Positions 20,045 to 32,712 of a stretch of 64,000 nt of DNA are shown one piece after another. Source of the DNA: Prinsepia uniflora (Eukaryota; Streptophyta; Magnoliopsida; Rosales; Rosaceae); NCBI GenBank assembly GCA_032719365.1, contig CM064866.1, forward strand, positions 71,373,028 to 71,437,027, given 5' to 3'. A program made the translations under genes and the position numbers. Within the stretch, counting starts at the first letter, position 1. The number at the start of each line of letters is the position of its first letter. Under the pieces are notes generated by a model that searched no databases, was not told the DNA's origin, and saw nothing but the letters and a program-made list of their open reading frames with translations.

Positions 20045-22932
20045 TGTCAGGACCCATCCCAATCCCCCCGGGATTAACGAGGGACGCTCCTGATCCCGTC
20101 TGACACGGAGTGTCAGACCAAGGAAAATTTGAACATTTAGCCCGACCGGCTTACAGAGTACGTCAGGATCCGGTGGAGGAGTGTGATGTCTTGGTCTTTA
20201 CAACAATCCACATCCGTAATCAACCTGAAGGGCATTAAAAACAGAAATACTGTGAGTGGACGAAAAGTAATAAGTTCATAAAACACATTTTATAAAAGAC
20301 TTTTATGCCCTTCACTAAAAAGCATGCATGCATAGAGAAAACCATTTATCAAACCACATGTTTAAGCAACCATATTTAGGGTCTCAGCCCCAAGTTCCGT
20401 AAATTCAAGTCACACGGACCCCTGCCCAAAACCATTTATATAAATCCATAACATAGTAAACATATTTGGAAACTCAGCCCAAATCCATTTATCATTCATA
20501 AAACACAATTTCGCAAAACCAAGAAATCGTGTTTATCAATATCATATAACCAATCCTATCACGGTATCTAAAGCTACGCGCGTGCTACCTGAGCTCTCAA
20601 ATCCCAAGTCTCCCCAGGGTCCACCAAGGTCAATGTCTGTAGATCAATGACCCTCCCTGGGAGTTATAATTCATAGCCTTTCTAAGAGTAAGGAACCCAA
20701 CGGGGGCGACTTCACTCAATTAGTGCTCCGTAACTACTCTGGGGTCCACCTAGGCCAATGACCCTCCCCAGAGAAGACAATCCATATATAAAGGATGGTA
20801 TACGAAAAACCATTTGAAAACATTCTCAAAACCTTTCAAGAGTTCATGCTCGGTCCCCATAAACCGTCATGAACCGGAAATCCATTTATGGCTCCCTGAC
20901 CCGAAATCACCATAATAAACCATAACGGGGCCCTAAGCCCGAATTCATAAACCAACTGGGCCTCGTGCCCGATTTCATAAACTAAATGGGCCTCGTGCCA
21001 GATTTCGTAAACCAAATGGGTCTTCTGCCCGATACGTAAGTCATCTGGGCCTCGAGCCCGATACGCAAACCAATTGGGCCTCGAGCCCGGTACGTAAACC
21101 AACTAGGCCTCCAACCCGATGCCTTGTTAAATCGAATGGACTTCAGGTCCGAGAGTTCGTAAATCGAATGGGTCTCATGCCCGATTCCATATTTCCAAAT
21201 CCGAAATAGACTCAAGAACCAATTGGGCCTCTGACTCGAAAACGTAACTAAATGGAATTCGAGTCCAAGAATTTCCAAAAACAAATGGGTCTCGAACCCA
21301 AGTTTACCTTTTCAAATCCAAAACCATTTCCAAAACCATAAGCACGTATAATCAGTGCAAAACCGTAAATCTCGATTTACGTACAAGCACTTAAATAGCC
21401 TCGAAATGCGTGAAAACATATAAATCACTAACATCCAAATCATCATCATATAATCACATCTATAAACCATATAAAAATTTTATGTATGCATCATAGTTCA
21501 TAAATCAAGGTCCACTCACAGACCGTCCTAAGCTGCCGCCTCGATTTACGTGTCATAAGCCTCCCCGGGCTAATCACCGTCACTGGGACTCCTAAACCTG
21601 TCCAAATCAATCTAGAGGGTTACTAAATACCTTATTAACCTCTTATTGAAGTCCTGTAATTTTTCTGAATTTTTAACTATTTTTAAACTCGATCCTAAAC
21701 CTTCGGATGTCCCGAACAATATCGAGACGGTGTTCGATCGACACGAAACTAGTCCCAAAATTTTTGTTACATCGAATAGAGTATTTCACATGTTGAAGTC
21801 ATCTCAAAAAGATGCTTCACGTGCCCCCATGTGTCGCTCAAAGGGGATGCGCGTGAAGCCTACGCGCATGCACTGTTCATTGTCTCCAACCTTGCGACAG
21901 ACCGGGTTTAGACCGATTTAGACCAGTTCGGTCCAACCGAACCGGCGATCACGGTTCAACGTTATAAACCCTCAATTTTTAGTCCATTCTTGTTCCTTTC
22001 AATCCTAAACTCTTAGTCACAACCCTAGGAATATATTACCGTCATTAAATCCATGTAAAACACACGAAACCGTACCTTGATGAATCATGGACGAACAGGC
22101 CGCCTGCAACTCTCTGCTGCCGTCGTCTCCGGCCTTCCCATCTTCCATTTTTAATCCTGAACGATCCCTACGACCTCTAGAAGGACAACCCAATCATTAA
22201 AATCGACCAAGACCCCATAAAACTCAAAGTCCAAAATTTAAACACTTACTTCACGGTTTCGGGTTTCCTCCGCCGTGGCCAGTCGTCCATCACTGTGCCG
22301 TCCTAGTCTCTCTCAGTCCCTCACTAGAAGATAGAAATTATTATGGTGGTGAGGTGTGTGTGTTTGTTTATTTTAGAAGGAAAATGGAGAATGGGTGCTC
22401 GGGTTGTTTGAAGAAGAAAATATGGTGAGGCTGATGTTGGTACAGAGAAGGGGGGATGGACGGTAGAGATGGGAGATTAGATGAGATGAAGGGAGGAGAT
22501 GGGAAGTGGGTAGGAAAAATTTATATTTTAATCCAAGTGGACCAATCATCATTTAGATCCACAAAATGGGGTTATGGGCCAATGGGATGAGTGACACCTA
22601 AATATCTGCCCAATCAGATGCTTGTCACATCATCCCCTCCTCGTAATGCGTGCATAGGGCAATTGAACTTCCATGAACCATAACTTTCCCGTTCGACTTC
22701 CGATTTCGGCATGTCGTCTGTCTACGGATTCGTATCAACTCGATCTACTTAATGGTCCTCGGCCCTCGGCCATCGGACCTCCCGGATCAAAAGTCAACAT
22801 TTTACCCATGACTAGGGGTAAAATGGTCATTTTACGTCGTCCATCGGATTTCGCTCGACTAATCACCGATGAACCTCACTAATCCTTGATTAGTCACTAA
22901 TCTAATCCCATAATTCGGGATGGGTCGTTACA
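20045..22932 (-). mobile_element. Solo LTR A, 2.89 kb, with CAATC target duplication
   Basis: The plus strand starts TGTCAGGACCCATCCC and ends GGGTCGTTACA. On the minus strand this is TGTAACGACCC...GGGTCCTGACA, the same ends as the LTRs of the array at 53535. CAATC stands at both 20040-20044 and 22933-22937, so this is a clean solo LTR left by recombination between the two LTRs of a full element. It is inserted into LTR fragment B. It contains an array of short palindromic units at about 20930-21300. Confidence 0.92.
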
Positions 22933-23686
22933 CAATCCTGTCCTTGAAACCTCCAAAACAATTTCCCATCATCATTATCGGTCGAAAATTAAAAAAACAT
23001 CACTTGCCATTTTCAAATTACAAACAGGACATTCACGGTTTCATCCTTACCTCGCTGTCACGAACCCCGCTGTGGCTACCGTCCTTGTTAGCTCATCGTC
23101 CTTGTTCACTTCCCATTAGTCCCTAGCACCATCAAGTAAAGTTTGAGGGTGATCGTACAAACTTGGATTTCATGGGTTTGTAGAGGTTCCACGGGTCAGG
23201 GCTGTTTTCTGGGTTCCCCTACTCAGTTTAACCTCTCCCTTTCTCTTCTCTACTCCCCTCTTCAATGTTTGTACCCGGCTTAACCTTCGCATGTGCAGGT
23301 TATGGTGTTGTGTATGGGTTGGGTTCACGATTTCACTCCCACACACACAACTACTCTGTTTTCCTCTGTTCTTCCCCAAAACCGGGCACAAATATCAGCC
23401 CTTCACAATTTTAAAACCATTCCCAGCTTCCACAACCATCTAGAAAGGGACAAGTGTCCCAAAATAATTGAGCACCATTCCCAATGCACCAGGTGTCCCA
23501 ATCTTATTGGGCACAGATCCCAAGGCACCAAAATGACCAAAATGCCCTTGAGGCTAAATTATCAAAATGCCCCTCAACTTCCGAGACCTATAACTTCTTC
23601 CTGGAATGTCGGAATCAGACATGCCGTCTGTCTACAGACTCGTGACGTCCCGAACTACGTCACAGTCATCAGACAAAGTCCGTTTG
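22933..23686 (-). repeat. Old gypsy LTR fragment B, right part
   Basis: Continuation of fragment B after solo LTR A. Its end region (TCTGTCTACAGACTCGTGAC and the ACGTCACAGTCATC stretch) matches 29500-29540 in solo LTR D. The terminal GTTACA is missing; the sequence stops in an inverted junction with the plus-strand LTR head at 23687. Confidence 0.7.
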
Positions 23687-23866
23687 TGTAACGACCCGGA
23701 ACTTCTAAAAGAGCCAAAATGTAAATTCAGAAAAGATTTGTATAAAAATGATGATTTTACCCTTGTGAATAGTATGGTCAAATGTTGACTTTTTGTTTGG
23801 CAGGTTGAACGGACGTTGGCCGATGACAGTGACGTAGTTCGAAACGTCACGAGTCCGTAGACAGGT
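23687..23866 (+). repeat. LTR head fragment E in opposite orientation
   Basis: Starts TGTAACGACCCGGAAC and shows the first 180 bp of the family LTR in plus orientation, including GTTGACTTTTTGTTTGGC and GACGTAGTTCG...CACGAGTCCGTAGACA. It is cut off by LTR C. With the end of fragment B it forms an imperfect inverted repeat. Confidence 0.75.
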
Positions 23867-26683
23867 TGTCAGGACCCATCCCAAATCCCCCAGGATTAAC
23901 GTGGGACGCGCCTGATCCCGTCTGACACGAATTGTCAGACTAGGGAAAATTTCGTCTTTAGCCCTCACCGGGCTTCCAGAGTACTCCAGGATCGTAGGAG
24001 TAGTGTGATGTCTCGTCTCTGCTACAGCCCGCATCCGCTATCAACTTGAAGGGCATTTAAACATCAAAAGTCGTGAGTGGACAAAATAAAATTTTAATAA
24101 AACATTTTCACATAAAGACATTTATGCCCTTTATTAAAAGCATATGCATGCATTCAAAAACCGTTTATCAAAACGTCCATAAAACCATTTGAAAACATTC
24201 TCAAAACCTTTCAAGGGTTCATGCCCGGTTCCCATAAATCATCATGACCCATAAAAAAACCTTACAAGGGTTTATGCCGGTTCCCATAAACCGTCATGAA
24301 CCATAAATCCATTTGTGTCCCCAACCCGAAATCACAAAAACCCGTAAATCCATACATATGGGAACTCAGCCCAAATCAACATACGTGGGACTCAGCCCAA
24401 AACCATTCTCAATGAAATACCAAAACATACAAATCACTTTCCGAAATATAAAACATGGAACACGGGGTCTCCACCCCCAAATCACTTTCATAAAACCTCA
24501 TACGTACTCATACGTATAACTCATCTGCGACACTTCCAAGAAGATGCCAACTCGGGGCACACAGTCCCCTAGGGAACACATCCCCGATATATGTCACGAT
24601 TAATCATATCTATACTAGTGTGCACACTACTCGGGGTCTCACTCCGAGTCTTCTCCTAGGAATTCTCCATCTAGGAGGCTCTATCTTCGGACCTAGTCCG
24701 ATCATCTCTCTGGAATCTGGTCCGGGACCACATCATAAATCGTAATCCCCACTTTTGGAACGGAATCCCTATGGGGATACCCATTCTGGTTTGTGGATCG
24801 TGACTTTCCAGGTCGACTTCTGGAGGAGACCATATAATCATACGGAGGGTATAATACATTTTCAAATCACTTTCTTTCTCAAAACATATTTCAACTGGGT
24901 CTCATACCCGATTCATGTCAACAGGATTCGTCGAATCTGATTCAAATCCATTTTACAGGCCTCGGCCTAAATCCACAGTTCAATAGGGTCTCATACCTGA
25001 ATTCTCATTTCATGAATCGAACTGGGACTCAAGCCCGATGTTACAATTAATAGGGCCTCAAGCCCCATACCACAGTTAACTGGGCCCTAAGCCCGAGACC
25101 ATAAAGCAACGGGACCTCAAGTCCGATTTCACAATCAATAGGGCCTCAAGCCCGATACTACAGTCAAATGGGCCTCAAGCTCGAGATTATAACCAACTGG
25201 ACCCTCGGTCCGATCGTATAACTCAAATGGACCCTCGGTCCGATTTCTCGTCAAATCAAATGGACTCCAAGTTCGAGAGTTCGTAAATCAAATGAGTCTT
25301 GTTCCCGATTTCATATTTCCAAATTCAAAATCCATTTATTAAACCCTCGTTGAAAACCTAGCATGTATAAGCATCGTATAAAACTGTAAATCTTGAAATA
25401 CGTGCAAATACGTAAATCCTAGGCTACCACAAACAAATGCACTCATAGCATCACAAAATATATTCTAAAACAATTATAAAACATTTATGCATGCATCGAA
25501 TTCATAAAACAAGTTCACTCACATACTGTCCAAAGTCGTGCCTCGAAATGCGTGCCATAAGCGTCTCCTGGGCCAAACGTCGCCTCTGAGATTCTCGAAC
25601 CTGTCCAAATTAATTTAGAGGGTTACTAATACCCTCATTAACCTCTCATTGAAGTCCCATAATTTTTCGGAATTTCTAACTATTTTCAAACGCGAACCTA
25701 AACCTTCGGACAACCCAAACTATATCGAAACGATATCCGATTGACACGAAACCAGTCCCAAAATGTTCGTTACATCGAATAGATGATTTCACGTGTTTGA
25801 ACTTTCAGCAAAGGAGGGCTCACGCGCCCCTAGAAGGGCCTGCTCGTTGGCCTCACGCGCCCAGCATACTGTTCATCTTCCTCAGGCGACTGAACTGGTC
25901 CGGTCGGTTCGCCTATGCAGTCCGGTCCAGCCGGACCGATCGTCGGTCCGGCCCTCTAAACCCCTCATTTTTGGTCTGTTTCTTCCCTTTTCGATTCCAT
26001 TCTTCCTAACTTCTTATTTCCTACCATTTCCAATCAACAAACCTAAGTAAAACTATGTAAAACCCTCCCATGTCCAAAGGACCTCACGGTCCAACACTTT
26101 CATTTTCCTCCCACGGCTCCCCAGCTGTCAAACCACCATCAAAAACTTCTTAAAACCTTCCTAGAACCTTAATGAACTCATCCTACTCGATTAAAACAGC
26201 CCATAATGTAAGAAATTGAAAATAGGAAAGTTTGGGCATAACCGAGTACCTTGCACGGCTTGCCTCCGCCGTCCACGGCGCCGCTGCCTCCTGCCAGCCA
26301 CCCTCATCCTCACAACCCTCCATCACTCTCAGGGTCTCACAACCATGATCATAGGGTAAGGGTTTGGATTTGGGGTTGGATGGGAGATCGGGTTTGGATT
26401 GGAAATGGGAAAGAAATGATCGATGAGAAAGGAAGGTGAGATGCATGAATTGTTTGGGCTGGGCAATGGATAGGTGACACTTGTCACTCATCCATTAGGC
26501 CTGCCCCAAAATATCTGGGCCCACTTAAGTCCAAAAGTAATTCGTTTGGTAATTCGTGCAATAATACTTCTGAACTTCCGTGAACCGTAACTTCTCCGTT
26601 CGAACGTCTGAATTCGACGTGCCGCCTGGCTACGGATTAGTATCATCTCGATCTACGTAAGAGTCCTTAGCCCTCGACCATAT
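23867..26683 (-). repeat. Truncated LTR C, 2.8 kb
   Basis: Begins TGTCAGGACCCATCCC and follows the LTR family through the palindromic-unit array (about 24890-25300), the ATGCATGCATC block (25490) and the end-proximal CTACGGATTAGTATC block. It is lost after CCTCGACCAT at about 26683, roughly 250 bp before the expected terminus. No target duplication was found. Confidence 0.82.
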
Positions 26684-27040
26684 TATTGTGGTCCTACCCC
26701 AGAAGACTGGTCCAGCTGACTTGGCCTTCTAGCTGCATTCAAAAAAAGGCTATTAGTTGAATTTGCTACTAGACATGGTTAGAAATGATTTTGAATTGCG
26801 GCCTAAGAACCTTCATTTTAATCAAGTGATGGTGGAGCAAGCATGGATCTTTCTTGTGATGTTCTTTTTTATGCATTATTTAAGGACTTTATAATATTTT
26901 CTTTTGCGCATAGTCCAAGTTTGTTTTTTGGCGTGTTCATGTTAGCAACTTGTTGTTTTAGGTTAGGTGGGATTTAGACAGATTAATCCTTTCTAGTCAA
27001 AATGACGATACTCGACTAGAATACAAAGATGGTTCCATGA
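26684..27040. other. Spacer between LTR C and solo LTR D
   Basis: Unrecognised sequence with no extended frame of interest. Confidence 0.5.
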
Positions 27041-27045
27041 CTTAG

Positions 27046-29711
27046 TGACACGACCCATCCCCAATCCCCTCAGGATTAACGCGGGATGTGCCATGCTCCC
27101 GTCAAACAAGGGATAACTCAAAACCACAGCCCATTCGAGGCTTCCAGAACGCGCTACGATCAGTGGAGGAGTGTGATGTCTCGGTCTCTGTAGCCCGCAT
27201 CTGTGATCAATTTGAAAGATATTAAAACCATTAAAAGCTGTGAGTGGACGAAAAATCAATAAATTCATAAAATACGTTTCATAAAGAAACATTTTTGCCC
27301 TTCACTAAAAAGCATGCATGCATTCGAAAACTGATAATCAAACCATTTACTTTAATTAAATCATTAGGGCCTTAGCCCAAGACCATGAATTCAAGTATGT
27401 GGAAACTCAGCCCAAAACAGTAAATCCAAACCATGTGGATCCCTGCCCAAATCCATTAACACAAAAATCCAAATCATAAATCCATAAATCACAAATCCAA
27501 TCAAATACTGTTATATACCAATCCTCGGCATCCCTACGCGTGCTACCCGGGGTCTAAACCCGAGTCAATCTCTGACATCCCAGATGTCTGACGTCCCAGA
27601 CATCTAGCAATCCTGCTCCTGAATCACTATACGATCTGGCCGCTCCATGTAGTGACCCCTCGCAGGCAATGCGCCGTGACTACTTCAGCGCCCTAGACGA
27701 CTGAAGGAGACAATCCATAGATATAAGGATGGTACATGGAAAACCATTTCAGAAATCGTCTCAAACCATTCAAAGGGGCTATGCTCGGGATTTCCATAAA
27801 CCATCGTAATCCATAAATGGGTTTCATGCCCGAAGTATAACTTTCGTAAACCATTTCCACAAATCCAATTTCCAAATTCAAGGGACTTAGCACGAAATTC
27901 CATTTCATAAACCAACTAGGCCTCAAGCCCAATCATGTAAACCAACTGGGCCTCTAGCCCGATGCCTCATGAAATCAAATGGACTCCAAGTCCGAGAGTT
28001 CGTAAGTCAAATAGGTCTCAAGCTCGGTTCCATATTTCCAAATTCAAAATCAGTTCATCAATCCATTATTGAAATACAAGTACGTATAACCACAGTATAA
28101 AATCGTAAACCTCGAAATACGTGCAAATACGAAAATCATCTCGAAATACGTGCAATTATGTAAATCGCCAATACCATAATCATCATCATCATAGAAATCA
28201 CATATGTAAAGCATATAAAACAGTTATGCATGCATCACAGTTTAGAAAACAAAGCCCACTCACAGAGCGTCCTAACTGTCACCTCGATATGTGTGCCATA
28301 AGTTTTCCCGAGGCTAATTCACCGTCTCCAGAACTTCCGGACCCGTCTAAATCACACCTGAATGTCACTAACTACCTCAAATAGGCTAACATTGAATCCC
28401 CCAATTTTTTGGGATTTTTAAACGTATTTAAAATAAACCCTAAACCCTCGGACACTCAAAACTACCCCGAAACGGTGTCCGATCGACTCGAAACTTGTGT
28501 CAATAGGTTCGTATTATCGAGAACATTAAAAGATATGTTGAACACTTCCCTAAAAATGCCCCCACATGCACCCACACGCACCGTCCAAAGGCGCTGCACG
28601 TGGAGCCCACGCGTCGGGAACAATGCATCTTCAACCTTGCATTGAACCCAGTCGGCCTGGTTTTTCGGTTCGATCGAACCGGCGAATCTACCCGGCCAGT
28701 TCTCCCTTGTTTCAAGTACATTTTCAACACGGTTTTCTCCTACTTGTTCGTCTAATCCTAACTAAGGGATCCATTGATTCAAAAACAAGAAAAATGGCCA
28801 AGATTAGTTACCTTAAACCCAAACCCGAAGCTCAGTTTTTTCTCCCCGTGTTCTTCAGTTTCCAGCCAGCCACGACCACGGAACCAGGCTCAAACCTCAC
28901 TCTTTCGACCCTAGAACCAAACCTAAAACAACAGATTGATCCATACACGTCAAAGTTGAGATTTTCGAAAATGGGCAAAAATGTGGGTTTCGGGTTTTTC
29001 AGCTTACCTCCGCCGTGAATAGCTGTGAGCTCCTCCCTCTGGTTTCCCTGACTTCCTATCCTCCTTCACGTCTGTTCTCTCAGTGCCTGGGGATGGTTTG
29101 AGCTAGTGTGGGTTTTTGGTGAGGTTTTTGCTTCTCACGGGTTATGGGAGCCCAAAGGAGATGTAGATGATGTTGGATGATGATGATGAGTGATCAGATA
29201 TGAGGGATGAAAAGTGAGGATGAGAGGGCTGAGAGAAATGAACGGCTGGGGTGAGAGATGTGTGTGAGTGTTTGTTTTAAAACAATTACAAATGGAGCAA
29301 TGGGAAACAAGATCCACAATTTAGGGGTCTCAAGCCATGGAATGAGTGACACTTGTCACTCATCCAAGGGCCCCACATTAATTAATCACCCAATTAATTT
29401 TAATTAATATTTAATTCGAATTCCGAGACGTTAATTAATCCGATTTTGATCCCGTGACTATAACTTCCCCGTTCGTCGTCCGATTTCGACTTGCCGCTTG
29501 TCTACAGACTCGTGACGTCCCAATCTACGTCACGGCTATCGGTCCTCGTATGTTTGACTCCCCAGGTCAAAAATCAACATTTTGCCTAATTCTAGAGGCA
29601 AAACGATCATTTTACACCGTCCTTCCGAATTCTCTCAACTAATCCCTAGTTAGTCACGTTAATCCATAATTAATTAATATTTAATCCCGATATTCGGGAC
29701 GAGTCGTTACA
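27046..29711 (-). mobile_element. Solo LTR D, 2.67 kb, with CTTAG target duplication
   Basis: Starts TGACACGACCCATCCC and ends GAGTCGTTACA on the plus strand. CTTAG stands directly outside both ends (27041-27045 and 29712-29716). The body aligns with solo LTR A through the same landmarks, but the palindromic-unit array is shorter (about 27820-28030). The 150-codon plus-strand frame at 28566-29018 lies wholly inside and is not treated as a gene. Confidence 0.92.
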
Positions 29712-29716
29712 CTTAG

Positions 29717-30761
29717 TCAGCCATAGAATGCATTAGTTAGTATATTTCAGATATCTAGATCAAACTTGAAGAAATCAATGTATTGAGATAAAGGTGAAGT
29801 AAAAATACTTATAAAGTAAATTGCTTGAATACCTAAAGGAAGGAATGAATTAAAAATATTTTAGGTAAACTATTTCTAGATTAAGCCATGAACTAGTAGG
29901 TTGGTCAAGATACCATCAATTGGATGAATATTCGTTGGAATTACACCAAAAGTTGGCAGAGCAGTAGGAACGACGTGATGATGTATGAGAATGGGACTAG
30001 GAGTGTGAAAGTTTCAAAGACTGGTTTAGGGTAATCAGGAAGATATAGGTGTTAGATGGCCTTCAAAACAAGTTGTAGAAGCAAGTCGGGATAAAGTCAG
30101 GTGGTTGGGAAGTCTTCAGAATTAAACTTGAAATGTAAGTTGGAATGAAGGGAAGCTAGATGTTCTTAGAGTGAGAACTAAGAAGGATTGAAAGGAAAAC
30201 TGAATCTTGATCCTAGATCGGAAGAAATAGGTTCTGTTAAGAATGAGAGCTTTTGTGTAACAAAGAAACTTTTGAGGGTTTGTAGTTGTTGAAATTGATT
30301 GCATTTGATCAATTTATTTGTTTGATTGAGTTGTTGGTTTTCCCGAGGACTTCTTCTTATTTTGTAGGCAATATGAGAGTGAGACTAGTTGACATGTGCA
30401 TCCATGCATGCTCCTCGTTCACAACGACTTTTTTCGCACCTCTCCTTTTTTTCTTCTGACGGTTCTTGGGCCATGTCAACGTGATTGTGTCAATCACGCT
30501 CGCGGTTCCCCATGATCCAGCAAGTGGATGCTAATTAGTTGGGCTTTAGTTGGATTGGGTCTTTAATTTGGTAAATCCCCACTCTGGCTCGTAATGATTT
30601 TTTATGGGTGTAAACACACCCTTCCTGGCGAGACACCACAAGCATTTATATTTATGATACCACACATACACCACTGTGATTATCACGAAGTATGCCATCA
30701 TATTCTAATTAATTATCTGCCTTTGCTACTTACATACACATTTGAAATTTTGAGGAGATGA
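29717..30761. other. Spacer
   Basis: Nothing recognised on either strand. Confidence 0.5.
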
Positions 30762-32678
30762 ATGGTGATCAGCATTGTGCAAGATCCGTCCCTAATTACA
30801 ATGAAAATCGGACCGGTCCTGCTCATGTTTGACATTCTTGCCAAACAAGGGATCTTACTAATTCCAACCTGATCCAAATCTCTAATAAATTAACCAAACT
30901 ACATCTTCCCTTGTGGGAATTTCCACCCACATCTGGCTCGCCTCCCCGCAAGTAGCGGAATTCCTTAGTTTAACCAATATTCGATTCTACTTCCCTTACT
31001 GAATTCTTGGAACAAAATCTCATCATAAGTTTCAACTTTCGATAGAAAACCTCAATAATTCAATTTTTAATTCTTAAGTATACTTCTCACAATTATAGTG
31101 ACAATAATATAAGAAAGTATGAAAATAACTAATTATCTTCTTCAATATAATCAACATCATAAGCTTAACATTATCCATATCCAATTAAACTTTGGAATCA
31201 GCCCTTGAATTTACTTAATTTAGCTCAAATCTATAATTCATCTTAACTTTATATATAACATAAATATAATTTACTTTCAATTTCCTTGGAATAATCAAAT
31301 CTCCTTAAATAACCAATTTGTCTTTAATTATCCCAAAATTCTTGTTTAAGAAAACATAATTAAAAACACTAAAACTTTTGATGTGCACAACTTCTTTGTA
31401 TGATATCCAATTGACTCGATTCTTGAACATTAGATTCAAAATTTCATGAAAAACATTTTTCATGTTAACCAAAACCTCATATTCTGAAGAACGCACCGGA
31501 CATGGCTGAAGAGAGCCTCTGCACGTGGACGTCACGTGCCCTGCACATAGGTTGTCCTCAACCTCCAGTCGGATCTAGTTTCGGGTCACTCGACCCGCGA
31601 CCTTAACCTGGTTCTAACTTTCTTGTTTCTCACCCTTTTTCACTCCTTACACGTCCATGATGCTCTAAATCATCTTAGAAGAAGGTCTTCGATGTTAAAA
31701 ACATATTAACTTACCTCCAAGTCATCATCGTCCCAATCTCTTGAACACGACTGGTTTCTCCAATGTGCTCCTAGACCTTCCAGTCCACAAAACACCTCCC
31801 TTTCAATTCCACTATGCTTGTAGAGACCCACAGGCATATCAGGTCCCTCACATTCGACCTGAACATCCTAAAACCATCTCAACAGTCCACGACCAACGGT
31901 GGTTAGACATAGTTTCTATTTGGAAGGTTTTTCCATTCATTTCTAGTTTGTCTCATACTCCACATCCCTCAAACACACATTCTTTTTCTTTTCTCTTTCT
32001 TTTTCCCTCTTTTTCCTTCCCTCTCTTTGGTTTCCTCTGAGTTTGGCTCTCGAGTAGCCATTCTTCATAACTTCAGCCATGTTCCACTAAAGTCCCATCT
32101 TTCTTTCTTCCTCTTACCAAATCTGTTTTTTAACCTTACCATGGTCGTTGGGAAAAGGTGGGGAAGAGATTTCAAGGGTTTTCTAGCCTTTTCTAGAATT
32201 CTCTAGGCAAATTATCAAAATGCCCCCCTGGGAAAAAATACAAAAACACCCTTGCCTTTTCTTAACCTATAATTTAATTGTTTGAACTCCTTTTTTGACA
32301 TACCGCATGTCGACGTACTAGGGATGTCGAGATCTTCGTAATGGTCTTCTCGAGTCGTTGAGAAGAGGTTCTAGTCAAAAAGTCAATATTTTGACTTTTG
32401 GTCAAAGTCAACGCTTTGACTTCCAAGAGCAAAATGGTCTTTTTCCACTTTCTTGATCTGGGGTGTTACACATTGTGACTGCAATCATTATGTTTCTGGT
32501 GATCACTTCCATGATATTGTTCCTTCCCTTGGTGACAGGGCCTGTGCTTCCTCCGACACTCCCTTTACTACTGCTCCTCCCAGCGGTTCTGGCAGCCATT
32601 TGGATTATCCTTAATAATGCCCCAACTGATCCATCACAATCACCATTCTTCTATTGTTATTGTTATTGCTACCTATGA
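30762..32678 (+). pseudogene. Small two-helix ORF (ARGOS/OSR-like), split by a solo LTR
   Basis: The ATG at 30762 is preceded directly by an in-frame TGA. Sixteen coding bases run up to the LTR insertion at 30777. After the LTR and one copy of its CATTG duplication, the same frame resumes at 32476 and runs to TGA 32676-32678. The two parts sum to 219 bases, exactly 73 codons. The product would be 72 residues: a hydrophobic helix (about 1-25), a proline-containing link with L-P-P-T-L-P, a second hydrophobic helix (about 33-51) and a short tail ending in repeated Y-C. This helix-PP-helix plan resembles ARGOS/OSR organ-size proteins of the ER membrane. The resemblance is in layout and the L-P-L...L-P-P core, not a proven match. 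The tail comes from a TTATTG repeat. Confidence 0.4.
30778..32470 (-). mobile_element. Solo LTR F, 1.69 kb, with CATTG target duplication
   Basis: Starts TGCAAGATCCGTCCC and ends GGGGTGTTACA on the plus strand. CATTG stands at 30773-30777 and 32471-32475. The ends and the later part (AAATTATCAAAATGCCCCCC, then a GTCAA-rich block near the end) resemble the LTR family A-D, but it is shorter and more diverged, so it is a separate subfamily. Confidence 0.88.
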
Positions 32679-32712
32679 CACCAAATCCACCAATATTATT
32701 ATTGTTATTATG

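Noticed and set aside
28566..29018. 150-codon plus-strand frame
   Set aside because: It lies entirely within solo LTR D, antisense to the element, and the equivalent parts of LTRs A and C do not keep it open.
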